Assembly: GCF_008629675.1 (NCBI RefSeq)
Contig: NZ_VWOX01000005.1
Span: 311,001-375,000 of the forward strand
Source of the DNA: Roseiconus nitratireducens
GTDB lineage: Bacteria; Planctomycetota; Planctomycetia; Pirellulales; Pirellulaceae
Reading direction: 5' to 3'
DNA length: 64,000 nt
Under the pieces are notes generated by a model. The model had not been told where the DNA came from and made no database searches. It saw nothing but the letters and a program-made list of their open reading frames with translations. The number at the start of each line of letters is the position of its first letter. The stretch's first letter is position 1. Below are positions 35,492 to 44,846 of this stretch, one piece after another. Position numbers and translations under genes: made by a program.

Positions 35492-35965
35492 CTAAAACGG
35501 CCGCGCCGGTCCCTGGAACACCGCGCTGAGGTACAACCCCGCTCCCGTCGGGACGCGGTCGTTCTTGCGAAGATGCTCCCGTACCTCTCGCATCACATCC
35601 CGCCGCGAAATCTGACCGAGCAGTCGGCCGCCGGAGTCCAACACGGGCAAGCGACGACAGGCGGCATCCAAGAACGTTTGGGCGATGGTCAGCAAGTCCG
35701 TGTTGACATCGATCGTGGGCGGATCGGAGTCGACGAAGGACATCAGATTCGTGCTGGGCATCTGTTCGTAGGCCGCGTCGACCACAAACCGGATGCACGA
35801 CTTCTCCGAAAAGATCCCCAGAAACCGGTCGTTGCGGTCGACCACTGGAGCTCCGGAAATGCGGTGGCGGAGCAGAACATCCAACGCGTCCAGCACATCC
35901 ATTTCTGGTGAAAGCGTCGTCAAGTTGGAAACCATCATGTCACGTGCAGCGATGTTGGGCATCAT
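35492..35965 (-). CDS. CBS-domain pair protein
   Basis: The product has about 157 residues consisting almost entirely of two CBS motifs: MMVSNLTTLSPEMDVLDALD ... GAPVVDRNDRFLGIFSEK, and IDVNTDLLTIAQTFLDAACR ... LPVLDSGGRLLGQISRRDV. CBS pairs sense adenine nucleotides or SAM and usually regulate a partner; no catalytic domain is attached. Two successive ATGs (35965 and 35962) follow an AGGTG purine site, so either may be used. The C-terminal tail (RVPTGAGLYLSAVFQGPARPF) is unexplained. It is divergent from the small protein at 36297. Confidence 0.85.
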   Translation of the reverse strand: MMPNIAARDMMVSNLTTLSPEMDVLDALDVLLRHRISGAPVVDRNDRFLGIFSEKSCIRFVVDAAYEQMPSTNLMSFVDSDPPTIDVNTDLLTIAQTFLDAACRRLPVLDSGGRLLGQISRRDVMREVREHLRKNDRVPTGAGLYLSAVFQGPARPF

Positions 35966-36296
35966 CGAGGACGCACCTCCAGAATCGTGGGAACAAGTTA
36001 GCAAGGCCGGGAAAAGCAATGCCGGGATGAGCAATGACGATAAGTCTGCCGCGACGGGAACCCGTCACGGCCGGTCCCCGTTGTTTGCGAATCCGCATGA
36101 CAAGTCAAGAAAATTCGTTCCGCCGGAACCCTGTTCACGGGGGTGCTCGCCATGCGGCGCAGGGCCGCCCAAGCCGGCTGGCTCGCATAATTCTCGCTGC
36201 ATCGCTAGGTTTTCCCCAAAGATTTGCTATGAATCGTCGCAACGATCGGCGGCGTGGCGTTCCATGTGATTGTTTTCACAACCCAAGGGGAAGATC
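35966..36296. other. gene-free divergent promoter region
   Basis: 331 bases between the CBS protein and the plus-strand gene at 36297. A short palindrome, GACGGG-aa-CCCGTC, lies at 36053-36066. I see no other structure. Confidence 0.55.
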
Positions 36297-36776
36297 ATGA
36301 AAGGGCAATGGGTCGAAATCGAATTTGATTGCTTGCCACTGCGGAGCGTCTCACGCTTGGACGTGCCGTTGGATGCTTCGCCCAAGTACGAGCAATTCGT
36401 CCAGCGTGTCAAAGCGGCGATGACCAAACACGGTTCTCACAACAGCTACTATCTCCACCGTGGCAGCTGTACTTACCATCTGACCAACGCCCCGGACCGT
36501 GGCGAGATTGCCTTCGCATTCGAAGGAACGGCGCTGACGGGATCCAACGATCGTCGCACGCGGTCGGTCGATCTTTCCGTCACTCTGCGACGCGAAACCT
36601 GCGGCTGGCTGTCCGAACCGATCGTCCAATTCTTTGCCGAATCGGTGCAGCATGCGATCCTGGTCGAATTTGATCGCTACATCGAAGCCGGCGATCTGTC
36701 CAAGACGGAAGAACGGATGAAGAAGCTGGCCGAACAGAATGAACTCAGCGAGGGGTTCGTCGGCATGTACCTGTAG
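36297..36776 (+). CDS. conserved-looking protein of unknown function
   Basis: A 159-residue soluble protein, start ATG at 36297 just behind a strong AAGGGGAAGATC purine-rich ribosome site. It begins MKGQWVEIEFDCLPLRSVSR and has a beta-rich middle (HNSYYLHRGSCTYHLTN, GEIAFAFEGTALTG) and helical C-terminus. No signal peptide or membrane segment. I do not recognise a named domain. It ends 28 bases before the convergent mfd gene. Confidence 0.72.
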   Translation: MKGQWVEIEFDCLPLRSVSRLDVPLDASPKYEQFVQRVKAAMTKHGSHNSYYLHRGSCTYHLTNAPDRGEIAFAFEGTALTGSNDRRTRSVDLSVTLRRETCGWLSEPIVQFFAESVQHAILVEFDRYIEAGDLSKTEERMKKLAEQNELSEGFVGMYL

Positions 36777-36803
36777 GCGATGTCGACAGACTCGCTCCGC
36801 CGG

Positions 36804-39800
36804 TCATTCCAGCACCCCGCGGGCCAACGCCAAATAACCGGCCCCGGTCGGATCATCCATGTCCACGCCCGGATGGTTTTTCGGCGGTTGTTCTTTCGTT
36901 CCCGGTTTTCGTTGGGGCCGCAAAGGAACGTAGGCCCGACGTTGGTCAACAATCCGAACCGGGTACTTGGCCTGGCGGGCCAATAGCTCAATCCGCCGTC
37001 GCTGGGTGTAATTCAGAACGAGGAATCGAGCATCACTGGTAATCGAGCCAATTTGCCAGGCGGCTGCATCCAACCGCAGTTCGGCCAATTCCAACATCCG
37101 CAGGGCCGCCGGAGGCGGTGGGCCGAAACGATCGACCAGCTCTTCGCGGATCGCCTCGATTTCCGCCGGGCTCTCGATCTTGGCGATCCGCCGATACAGA
37201 TCGATTTTGTGCCGCAAGTCCGGAACGTATTCCGGTGCCAGGTAGGCCTCTACCGGAAGATCGATGTCGACCTCGGCGGTCAACGCCGGGGGCAGGTTTT
37301 GGATCTGCCGAACCGCCTCTTCCAACAGGTGACAATACATCTCGTATCCGACCGCAGCGATGTGTCCGCTTTGTTGGCTTCCCAGCAAGTTGCCGGCGCC
37401 CCGGATTTCCAAATCCCGCATGGAGATCGCAAATCCGGCTCCCATTTGGCTGAACTCTTCGATCGCTCGCAACCGTTTGCTCGCCTCCGGTGACAGATGT
37501 TTGTGCGGCGCCACCATCAGGTAGCAGAACGCTTGGTGCTTGTAGCGTCCCACGCGTCCTCGCAACTGGTGCAGATCGCTCAAACCGTAATGGTCGGCGT
37601 CATCGACAAAGATGGTGTTGGCATTGGGAATATCCAATCCGCTTTCAATGATGGTGGTCGCCAGCAACATGTCGTACTTGTGTTCGATGAAATCGACCAT
37701 GACCTGCTCCAACCGCCCCTCCTCCATCTGGCCGTGACCGATGGCGATGCGAAGTTCCGGCGCGATCCGACGGACCTTTTCAGCGATGGCTTCCATGTCG
37801 CCGATCCGGTTGTGCACCATGAAGATCTGGCCGCCGCGGTTGAGTTCGCGAACAATAGCCGACCGAATCAGTTTGTCATCCCAACGGGTGACGACCGTTT
37901 CGATACTTCGTCGCTCCGCCGGCGGCGTTTCCAAGTTGCTGATGTCACGGACACCGACCAAGGCCATGTGCAACGTGCGGGGAATCGGAGTCGCCGAAAG
38001 CGTCAGCACGTCGATGTTCGGATAGCGGTTCTTCAGTCGTTCCTTGATCCCGACGCCGAACCGCTGTTCTTCGTCGATAATCACAAGTCCCAGATTGGGA
38101 AACGCGATTTCCTTACCGGCAATGCGGTGAGTGCCGACGACGATGTCCACCTTCCCCGCTTTCAAGTCCTTCACGGTTTGTCGTTGCTGGGCGGCTGTGC
38201 AGAAACGGCTGAGCTTCTCGATGCGGACAGGAAACTCGGCCATCCGATCGCAGAAGTTGTGGTAGTGTTGCTCCGCCAACACCGTCGTCGGCACCAGGAC
38301 GGCGACCTGATAACCGCTGGTAACCGCTTTGAAGGCCGCCCGCATGGCGACCTCCGTTTTGCCAAATCCGACGTCGCCGCAAATCAGGCGGTCCATCGGT
38401 TTGATCAATTCCATGTCATTCTTGCAGGCCACGATCGCCGTCGCCTGATCCGGCGTTTCCTGGTAGGGAAAGCTGGCGTCAAACTGTTGTTGCCAGACGT
38501 GATCGGGGTCGAACGCGATCCCCTTGCGGCTGGTCCGCTTGGCCTGCAACTCCAACAGTTCCGACGCCATGTCGGTTACCGCGGACTCCGCAGCTTTCTT
38601 CTGGCGAACCCAGGACTGGCCACCGATTTTGGCCAGCTTGGGTCGATTCTTGGTCCCGCCCACGTAACGCTGGATCAGCCCGATTCGGGACGCGGGCACG
38701 TAGATCTTGGAACCGCCGTCGTACTCGAGCACCAGGTGTTCGATGTGTTGGCCGTTCTTCTCGATGTGGTCCAATCCCCGGTACAGACCAATACCGTGAG
38801 AAAGATGCACCACCAGATCGCCGGGCTCCAACTGCAACGAACTGGTGATCGGCTTTCCCTTCGCCCGACTCTTCCCCCGGCGAACCGGGCTGCGGTGAAA
38901 AAGTTCGGCACCGGTCAAGACCAGCGACTTCGCCGCCGTCAACCGAAACCCGCCGCTGATCTGAGCGACCGCCGATTTGACCCGTCCCTGCCGCGCCGCA
39001 TCGGTATCGGCCAGCAACTCCATCAGCCGTTCGCTGTCCGATGGCGTGTCTCCGACGACCAGGATTTGATGGTCCGATGCAACGGTGTCGATCCGCCGCT
39101 GTGTTTCTTCCAACGCCAGCGCGAAGCCTTCGGCGCTGGTCGATTGCAAGTCCACGGTGACCGCGGCGCCCTCGTTCAGCAGAGCAGCCGTGACGACACG
39201 AAGGTCGCCCATGGATGCCATCAGGGAGGGAAAGTCGGTGAACCCCGATTGGTCTTCGGTTCGCTCCAGCAACGATTCGGCGGAAAGTTTGCAGTCGTGC
39301 GGCTCGCAGACGACGACCAGCGTATCCTCGGGCAGGTAATCGGTGATCGGTCCCAACGAAGCCCCGTCGTCCGCCTCGCCCTGTTCCTGTTCGGCGCCGA
39401 TCGCTGTGATCTCGATCTCGCGGACCGACTCGATGCTCCGTTGGCTTCCCAGATCGAACTTGCGGATCGATTCAATTTCGTCGCCGAACCATTCGATCCG
39501 GATGGGGTCCGTCTGGTCGACGGAATACACATCCAACAAGCCGCCGCGGGTCGCGATTTCGCCGGGGAACTGCACCGCCGTGGTTGCGGCGAATCCGCTG
39601 TCCAATAGCCATTGCCGGACGCCATCCATGTCGACTTGATCACCGACCGCCAGCTTCTTGGTGGCCGCCGCCATCTGCTCCGGCGTCGGCACCAGTTGCA
39701 ACGCCCCGCCGATGTAGGCCGTGACCAACAGCGGCTCTTCCGCGTCGACCCGTCGGTTGCGCAAGGTCTGCAGAACTTGCAGCCGCTCTGCCAAATCGGG

Positions 39801-40118
39801 ATCGGCCGCCGAAGTCTGGCGTGATCGACCGATGCTCAGCGGTAGTGCGATCGATTCGGCCAGCCCGAATGCCGCCGCATCGCCGGCGACAATGTCCGCA
39901 TCGGCCGCCTGGGGCAACAGCATCAGAATGTTCGAGCAACGCCTGGCTGCAGCCGCGGCTAACGCCCCGCGCAGGGACCCCCAGACGCCGGAGAAAGCCA
40001 GCGGCTGGCCCGGGACCTGGTCGGCGATCACCTGAGAAACCCCAGCATGCTCGTCCAGCAACTCGACGATTCCGTGGAGGCGTTCCGATTGGAGGGGGAC
40101 GGCTGCGGACACGTTCAA
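36804..40118 (-). CDS. mfd: transcription-repair coupling factor Mfd
   Basis: The product has about 1,104 residues. It removes stalled RNA polymerase from damaged DNA and recruits UvrABC. The N-terminal UvrB-like module, a polymerase-interaction stretch (GDLVVHLSHGIGLYRGL), the translocase motor (GDVGFGKTEVAMRA Walker A, VIIDEEQRFGV DEAD-type box, LSATPIPRTLHMAL, QLRGRVGRY motif VI) and the C-terminal TRCF domain are all present in order. Length is near the usual 1,150. The start is uncertain: a TTG at 40118 or a GTG at 40112. A low-complexity charged tail (RPQRKPGTKEQPPKNHPG) replaces a clean end. Divergent from the Gfo/Idh gene. Confidence 0.96.
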   Translation of the reverse strand: MNVSAAVPLQSERLHGIVELLDEHAGVSQVIADQVPGQPLAFSGVWGSLRGALAAAAARRCSNILMLLPQAADADIVAGDAAAFGLAESIALPLSIGRSRQTSAADPDLAERLQVLQTLRNRRVDAEEPLLVTAYIGGALQLVPTPEQMAAATKKLAVGDQVDMDGVRQWLLDSGFAATTAVQFPGEIATRGGLLDVYSVDQTDPIRIEWFGDEIESIRKFDLGSQRSIESVREIEITAIGAEQEQGEADDGASLGPITDYLPEDTLVVVCEPHDCKLSAESLLERTEDQSGFTDFPSLMASMGDLRVVTAALLNEGAAVTVDLQSTSAEGFALALEETQRRIDTVASDHQILVVGDTPSDSERLMELLADTDAARQGRVKSAVAQISGGFRLTAAKSLVLTGAELFHRSPVRRGKSRAKGKPITSSLQLEPGDLVVHLSHGIGLYRGLDHIEKNGQHIEHLVLEYDGGSKIYVPASRIGLIQRYVGGTKNRPKLAKIGGQSWVRQKKAAESAVTDMASELLELQAKRTSRKGIAFDPDHVWQQQFDASFPYQETPDQATAIVACKNDMELIKPMDRLICGDVGFGKTEVAMRAAFKAVTSGYQVAVLVPTTVLAEQHYHNFCDRMAEFPVRIEKLSRFCTAAQQRQTVKDLKAGKVDIVVGTHRIAGKEIAFPNLGLVIIDEEQRFGVGIKERLKNRYPNIDVLTLSATPIPRTLHMALVGVRDISNLETPPAERRSIETVVTRWDDKLIRSAIVRELNRGGQIFMVHNRIGDMEAIAEKVRRIAPELRIAIGHGQMEEGRLEQVMVDFIEHKYDMLLATTIIESGLDIPNANTIFVDDADHYGLSDLHQLRGRVGRYKHQAFCYLMVAPHKHLSPEASKRLRAIEEFSQMGAGFAISMRDLEIRGAGNLLGSQQSGHIAAVGYEMYCHLLEEAVRQIQNLPPALTAEVDIDLPVEAYLAPEYVPDLRHKIDLYRRIAKIESPAEIEAIREELVDRFGPPPPAALRMLELAELRLDAAAWQIGSITSDARFLVLNYTQRRRIELLARQAKYPVRIVDQRRAYVPLRPQRKPGTKEQPPKNHPGVDMDDPTGAGYLALARGVLE

Positions 40119-40271
40119 GGATCGGACGGAGGCGTGGGGCAGTGCTTGGAGTTGATAGTTGACCGTACGAGACCGGAAAGATCGAGTCGGGGCGGTTCAC
40201 AGGCGGAGAAAATCCCCCCACAATTCGAGCCGGTTTCTTCCCCTACTTTTACCCCTGGTTGTGCATCTGCC

Positions 40272-41312
40272 ATGAGCATCGGAATTGGAATCGTCGGCTG
40301 CGGAATGATTGCGAACTTTCACGCTCGGGCAATCGCAGACGCCAAGGGCGCCCACCTGGTCGGGGCGACCAGCCGCCGCATGGAGGGGACCGAAAAGTTT
40401 GCCGCCGAACATGGATGCACCGCGTTCCCAACGCTGGAGGCCATGTTGGCGGACGATTCCATCGGAGCGGTTTCCATCTGCACGCCCAGCGGCGCGCACT
40501 TGGATCCGGCCGTTGCCGCGGCCAAAGCCGGCAAGCATGTGATCGTCGAAAAGCCACTCGAGATCACCACCGAACGGTGCGACAAGATTATCGATGCATG
40601 CGATCAAGCCGGCGTCCGATTGACGGTCACCTTCCAAAGTCGATTTCACGAGTCCAGCCGACTGATGAAAAAAGCCGTCGACGAAGGACGCTTCGGCAAG
40701 ATCACTTTGGGCGACGCGTACGTGAAGTGGTATCGCAGCCAGGAATACTATGACAGCGGTGCCTGGCGGGGAACGTGGGAACTGGACGGCGGCGGTGCCC
40801 TGATGAACCAGGCAATCCACAGTGTCGACCTGCTGCTGTGGCTGATGGGAGACGTCCAGCAGATCAGCGCGATGACCGCCACCATGACTCACGAACGAAT
40901 CGAAGTGGAGGACGTCGCCGTAGCAACGTTGAAATTCAAGAACGGCGCCCTCGGTGTCATCGAAGCTACGACCACGGCGTATCCGGGCGCCCTGAAACGC
41001 ATCGAGATCAGCGGCAACCAAGGCAGCGCGGTCTTGGAAGAGGAAGACATCAAGGCTTGGCAGTTTTCCGAGGAACATCCCGACGACGCGAAGGTCCGCG
41101 CGGAAATGGCCGGCAAGACCGAAACCGGGGGCGGCGCCGCCGACCCTTCGGCAATTGGCCATCATGGGCACACCTTGCTATTCGAAGAAGCCGTTTCGGC
41201 AATCAATGAAGGACGACCTTCGATCTTGGACGGTCACGAAGGTCGCCGCAGCGTCGAAGTGATCTGCGGGATCTACGAAAGTGCCCGCACCGGCAAGATC
41301 GTGACGCTGTAA
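40272..41312 (+). CDS. Gfo/Idh/MocA-family NAD(P)-dependent oxidoreductase
   Basis: A 346-residue protein. It has an N-terminal Rossmann fold with GIVGCGMIANFHARAI (4-19) for NAD(P) binding, then AVSICTPSGAHLD and VIVEKPLEIT, where EKP is the family signature with the catalytic-region lysine. The C-terminal half has WELDGGGALMNQAIHSVDLL, with the His of the substrate site. The family oxidises or reduces sugars, inositols or their phosphates; the substrate is unknown. No signal peptide is seen, so it is cytoplasmic. The ATG at 40272 starts the Rossmann strand directly. It is followed by repeat family A. Confidence 0.92.
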   Translation: MSIGIGIVGCGMIANFHARAIADAKGAHLVGATSRRMEGTEKFAAEHGCTAFPTLEAMLADDSIGAVSICTPSGAHLDPAVAAAKAGKHVIVEKPLEITTERCDKIIDACDQAGVRLTVTFQSRFHESSRLMKKAVDEGRFGKITLGDAYVKWYRSQEYYDSGAWRGTWELDGGGALMNQAIHSVDLLLWLMGDVQQISAMTATMTHERIEVEDVAVATLKFKNGALGVIEATTTAYPGALKRIEISGNQGSAVLEEEDIKAWQFSEEHPDDAKVRAEMAGKTETGGGAADPSAIGHHGHTLLFEEAVSAINEGRPSILDGHEGRRSVEVICGIYESARTGKIVTL

Positions 41313-41345
41313 CGTCGCAAAAGTTGCCGTGCGGACGCACAAGCG

Positions 41346-41435
41346 TTCCCGAAGCGACCACTTTCAACAGTAGCCACGCTCGCCAGATTCCCGAAGCGAC
41401 CAGCTTCGCTCGTAGCCACACTCGCCAGAGCGTGG
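41346..41435. repeat. repeat family A, two tandem units
   Basis: TTCCCGAAGCGACCA starts both units (41346-41360 and 41388-41402, period 42) and each ends in a GTAGCCACGCTCGCCAGA-type core (41370-41387 and 41412-41435). In the second unit GAAGC-GACCA-GCTTC forms a small hairpin ahead of the core. They occupy the 237-base gap between convergent genes; the rest of the gap holds only an A9 run at about 41523. Confidence 0.85.
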
Positions 41436-41549
41436 AGAGCGTGTCGCCGCAGTCTCGCTCGCGATGATCGGACAACGGTAGCGGCATCGAATTGACGGTG
41501 TTCGCTGCCCCGAACCAACTCGAAAAAAAAAGAACCTTGCGTCAGATCG

Positions 41550-43202
41550 CTACGGCTGTCCGGTGCCGGTCGCGTTGCCGGACGTCTGGTCGCCAGACCG
41601 AGCCAGCGACGCGCGGTGCTCCCAGAACCGGCGCGCCGCCTGGACGAACGGGACATAGGCTTGCAGTTGGTCGGCGGGAAGCCGTTTCAATCGATCTTCG
41701 TAGTCGGCCAACCATTGCTGAAAGAATTGAACGCTGTCGGGATCGACGTGGCGACGCCCGTCCCACTCGATCCACCACGGCGCCGAGACGGCGGCCCGAT
41801 AGTGTCCCTCGTACAGCGTCAACACGCGGATCATCACCCAACCACTGCCTTCTGCCGTGATCGGAGGAATCTTCCCACCTTGGCGAGCAAATTCGTCTAG
41901 CCGCGCGCTGTAGTGAATCTGGTTGTTGTGAAGGACCTCCAGGTAGTCCACCGGATCTCGAACGGTCAAATTCAACTCCGGCTGCAACTGCAGGGACTGA
42001 CCCGTTTTTCCTCGGAACACGTGTCCGGGAAGCTTTCCACCGAGCAATGGCCGCAGCAGTGGACCGTTGGTGGCGACGCTGCTGCCACGCCAGACCGCTT
42101 CCCACCAGGCGTCGGCATCGGTGGGGCAGTGGGGCGTTTCCAATGAATCATCCGACGACGTCGACTCCGCCGCGGTGACGTACAACCGGTTGTAGCCCAC
42201 CGGCGTCCGACCCGACTGGTTTCCACCGCCTGCCAGCGGCGCGAGCTCCAACCCGGCGTTGATCGCGTGTCGGTACACCGTTTCGGCGTAACGACCGACC
42301 TGAGTCGATTCGCCAAGAGTGAAAGATTCCCCAATTCTTCCGCCGGGCACCGAAAGAACGGACTTGTCCAGACGCAGCCAGTCGCCCAGCACAAACATGC
42401 CGTCAATCCTGCCGCTGGCCAACCACACCGGAAGCTCCCAGGCGAAAGGATTCTCGATCGCGACCCGAAGCTGATCGGTCTCCGAGCGGGCAACCCGAGC
42501 CAGCTGTTGCAATGACGTGGTGATTGCCCCACTCGACGTGGTCCCAGCGTTCGACACCGCGGGCGCGGATTCGCCGCCGGTGCCGTACACCGCCAGCCCA
42601 TCGACGTGGGAAACGTCCGTGCGGACCCAAAGCGGCGAGTGTTGGATCGGTTCATCGTCGTCGCGATGCGGAATCGGTTTGGCCACCTGCTTGCCTGCGA
42701 CGGCGGCGACGTGCAAGTCTTCCGCGGCCATCCGCAACGGCAGACTGCTGTCGGAGGGCAGGACGAAACAGTCGCCGGCTAGCCAGCCTTCGGCCGCCAT
42801 GTCCACCATCCTGGGAAGGTCGATCGTTTTCTCATCCAGGCTGGTCCTCTCCAACAGGAAGTTGCCGCCGATGATCCGATATTCCGGCCCCCGAACGATC
42901 CGAAATCGGTAGGGCCCATCGGGCAGTTCCAAAACGACCTGTCGATCGACGACAATGCCCATCCCCGCCGGAACGGTCTGCCGAATCGGCATCGATTTCT
43001 CGCTGCGGGCCGGGCCGGAGTCCGCGCCAGCGGGGGCAGCGGCGCCGCGAAAGATCTCCACCCGCGAGATCGCCGGTTTGCCGTCGGATTCCTCCTGCAA
43101 CTTCAGCGTCAGGGAACCTCCCGCAGCCCAAGCCGACGCTCCGCCTCCGGGCAGGCACAGGAGCGCCGCGGACCAAAGCAGTCGATAATTCGGGCTGGGC
43201 AT
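41550..43202 (-). CDS. secreted CehA/McbA-like protein with lost metal ligands
   Basis: A 550-residue protein with a signal peptide ending ASAWAA. An N-terminal beta domain is followed at 139-165 by GWLAGDCFVLPSDSSLPLRM and AEDLHVAAV. In the CehA/McbA branch of the PHP-type metallohydrolases this position normally reads G-D-x-H-x-H followed by a conserved AEDLxV. Here GD and AEDLHV remain, but the two histidines have become F and L. The later AWWEAVWRGSSVATNGPLLRPLL region also fits planctomycete CehA-like proteins (TNGP). A catalytically dead, possibly binding, version is likely (inference). Start ATG at 43202. Confidence 0.62.
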   Translation of the reverse strand: MPSPNYRLLWSAALLCLPGGGASAWAAGGSLTLKLQEESDGKPAISRVEIFRGAAAPAGADSGPARSEKSMPIRQTVPAGMGIVVDRQVVLELPDGPYRFRIVRGPEYRIIGGNFLLERTSLDEKTIDLPRMVDMAAEGWLAGDCFVLPSDSSLPLRMAAEDLHVAAVAGKQVAKPIPHRDDDEPIQHSPLWVRTDVSHVDGLAVYGTGGESAPAVSNAGTTSSGAITTSLQQLARVARSETDQLRVAIENPFAWELPVWLASGRIDGMFVLGDWLRLDKSVLSVPGGRIGESFTLGESTQVGRYAETVYRHAINAGLELAPLAGGGNQSGRTPVGYNRLYVTAAESTSSDDSLETPHCPTDADAWWEAVWRGSSVATNGPLLRPLLGGKLPGHVFRGKTGQSLQLQPELNLTVRDPVDYLEVLHNNQIHYSARLDEFARQGGKIPPITAEGSGWVMIRVLTLYEGHYRAAVSAPWWIEWDGRRHVDPDSVQFFQQWLADYEDRLKRLPADQLQAYVPFVQAARRFWEHRASLARSGDQTSGNATGTGQP

Positions 43203-43351
43203 AGGATCTTTTGGTCGTACACGGTTCTGGTCCGACGTTTGCTACGTCTGGCCAATTCGCTTTCACTCTGCCAAGTTTACCACTTCAAGGTTTATCACTT
43301 CACCGGGAGACACCCGGGATAGACGAACGATCCCTCCAGACCATTGCTGCT

Positions 43352-44344
43352 GTGGCCGAAGACCTGTACCAAACGTTGGGAGTGGCGAAAACCGCGACCA
43401 AGGACGAAATCAAGAAAGCGCACCGAAAGCTGGCCTTGAAGTATCACCCGGACAAAAACCCCGGGAAAGATTCTCAGGAACGCTTCAAACGGATCCAGGA
43501 AGCTTACGACGTCTTAAGCGATGACGAGAAGCGTGCCGCTTACGACCGCTACGGTGCTGATTTCGAAAAGATCCGTGGGGGTGGATTCCACGGAGCGCCG
43601 CCGGAAGGATTCGACGGGCTGGACCTGGAACAGATTTTTGGTGCTCGCGGCGCGGGAGGCGGCGGCGGCTACCAATTTGAAGGCGGCTTTGGAGAGTTCT
43701 TTGAACAGTTGATGGGCGGCGGCGGTCGCGGCGGCCCCCGCCCGGGCTCTGCGCGAACGCGCTCCCACACGGGTGGACACGCTGGCGGACGCGCCGCCCC
43801 GCGTGGCCCCCAAAAAGGTGGCAACATCCGTCACGAGTTGGAATTGCCATTCGAGCTTGCCATCCGCGGCGGCAAGACCGAATTTTATGTCAACCAGGAA
43901 AAGTTGGCGGTGACCATTCCGCCCGGGGTCAGCGACGGCACCAAAATGCGGTTGCGGAACCAGGGCGCCCCGTCACCGACGGGCGGGGAACGCGGCGATC
44001 TGATCCTGGTTATCAAAACCTCGCCCCATCCCTTTTTCCGTCGAAACGGACAGAACCTGGAACTGACCCTTCCCGTCTCCATCTCGGAAGCTGCCCTGGG
44101 AGCCTCCGTCGACATCCCCACGCCCAACGGGACCGTCACGCTGACCATCCCCGCGGGCAGCAGCGGCGGAAAGAAGTTGCGTCTCAAAGGCCAGGGAGTG
44201 CCATCCAAATCTGGCCCGGCCGGCGACCTGATCGTTCAACTTCAGATCGAAGTCCCAAAGGCGATCGACGAAGCGTCGCGTGAACTCTTGAAAGAGTTCG
44301 CGGAGAAGAATCCGCAGACGCTCCGCACCGGCTTGGTGTTTTGA
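43352..44344 (+). CDS. DnaJ/CbpA-type co-chaperone without zinc finger
   Basis: The product has about 330 residues. The J domain ([20 protein letters not shown] onwards) carries the HPD motif in YHPDKNPGK, which stimulates the ATPase of DnaK. A Gly-rich linker follows, then directly the two beta-barrel client-binding domains ([51 protein letters not shown]). The Cys-rich zinc domain of canonical DnaJ is absent, so it is the CbpA type. The GTG at 43352 is used because [11 protein letters not shown] is the expected start; the upstream frame is unlikely. It precedes rnpA on the same strand by 91 bases; dnaK is not in view. Confidence 0.9.
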   Translation: MAEDLYQTLGVAKTATKDEIKKAHRKLALKYHPDKNPGKDSQERFKRIQEAYDVLSDDEKRAAYDRYGADFEKIRGGGFHGAPPEGFDGLDLEQIFGARGAGGGGGYQFEGGFGEFFEQLMGGGGRGGPRPGSARTRSHTGGHAGGRAAPRGPQKGGNIRHELELPFELAIRGGKTEFYVNQEKLAVTIPPGVSDGTKMRLRNQGAPSPTGGERGDLILVIKTSPHPFFRRNGQNLELTLPVSISEAALGASVDIPTPNGTVTLTIPAGSSGGKKLRLKGQGVPSKSGPAGDLIVQLQIEVPKAIDEASRELLKEFAEKNPQTLRTGLVF

Positions 44345-44435
44345 CACCGCCGTGTCGCCCGTGTCGGATTCCCCCTTGGTCTCAGTTCTATCTGGTCCCA
44401 GTTCCACTTGGTTCCCGACCTTGCGATCGACCGTC

Positions 44436-44810
44436 ATGCCACGCAGCGACCACGGCTTCTCGAAACAGAAACGAATCACCAGCGGACAGACCATCACGCG
44501 GGTCCTTCGCGGCGGCGGTTGCGCCGCCGACGACTGCCTGGTCGTGTTCGTGATGCCGCGTCCCGCCGCGTCGTCGTCCGGCCCGCAGCGTCGCTTGGGC
44601 GTGACGATCCCCAAAAAGACCGGCAACGCGGTGGTGCGCAACCGCTGGAAGCGTTTGATCCGCGAAGCGTTCCGCACCCAGCAGTCGGAACTGCCGCCGA
44701 ATGTGGAACTGGTTGTTCGCCCGAAGAAGGGTGCCGTGCCGCAGTGGGCGAAGATTCGTCGCTCGCTGCCGCGTCTGACCCGCCGGGCGCTCGGCCGCGC
44801 TGCAGGTTAG
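44436..44810 (+). CDS. rnpA: ribonuclease P protein component
   Basis: The product has about 124 residues and is the basic protein subunit that assists the RNase P RNA in trimming tRNA 5' ends. FSKQKRITSGQTITRVL at the N-terminus and the RNR signature GVTIPKKTGNAVVRNRWKRLIREAFR (two parts, about 56-81) are diagnostic. The ATG at 44436 gives the typical family length. It is next to a dnaJ-like gene and not to rpmH, its partner in many bacteria; yidD and yidC are also not here. The stop codon overlaps a 38-bp repeat (family B). A PKKGA stretch follows the RNR region. Confidence 0.92.
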   Translation: MPRSDHGFSKQKRITSGQTITRVLRGGGCAADDCLVVFVMPRPAASSSGPQRRLGVTIPKKTGNAVVRNRWKRLIREAFRTQQSELPPNVELVVRPKKGAVPQWAKIRRSLPRLTRRALGRAAG

Positions 44811-44846
44811 CGGGACAGCGCCACTTTGGGTGAGCCGCGTGGCGCT
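44809..44846. repeat. 38-bp repeat (family B), copy 2, overlapping the rnpA stop
   Basis: It matches 14118-14155 at 34 of 38 positions. The first two bases belong to the rnpA stop codon (TAG at 44808-44810). Both copies thus lie at gene ends. Confidence 0.7.

Noticed and set aside
37497..39608. A 703-codon plus-strand open frame antisense to mfd
   Set aside because: It lies wholly inside mfd, whose protein is full length and has every family motif; long antisense frames are expected from the codon pattern of GC-rich genes.
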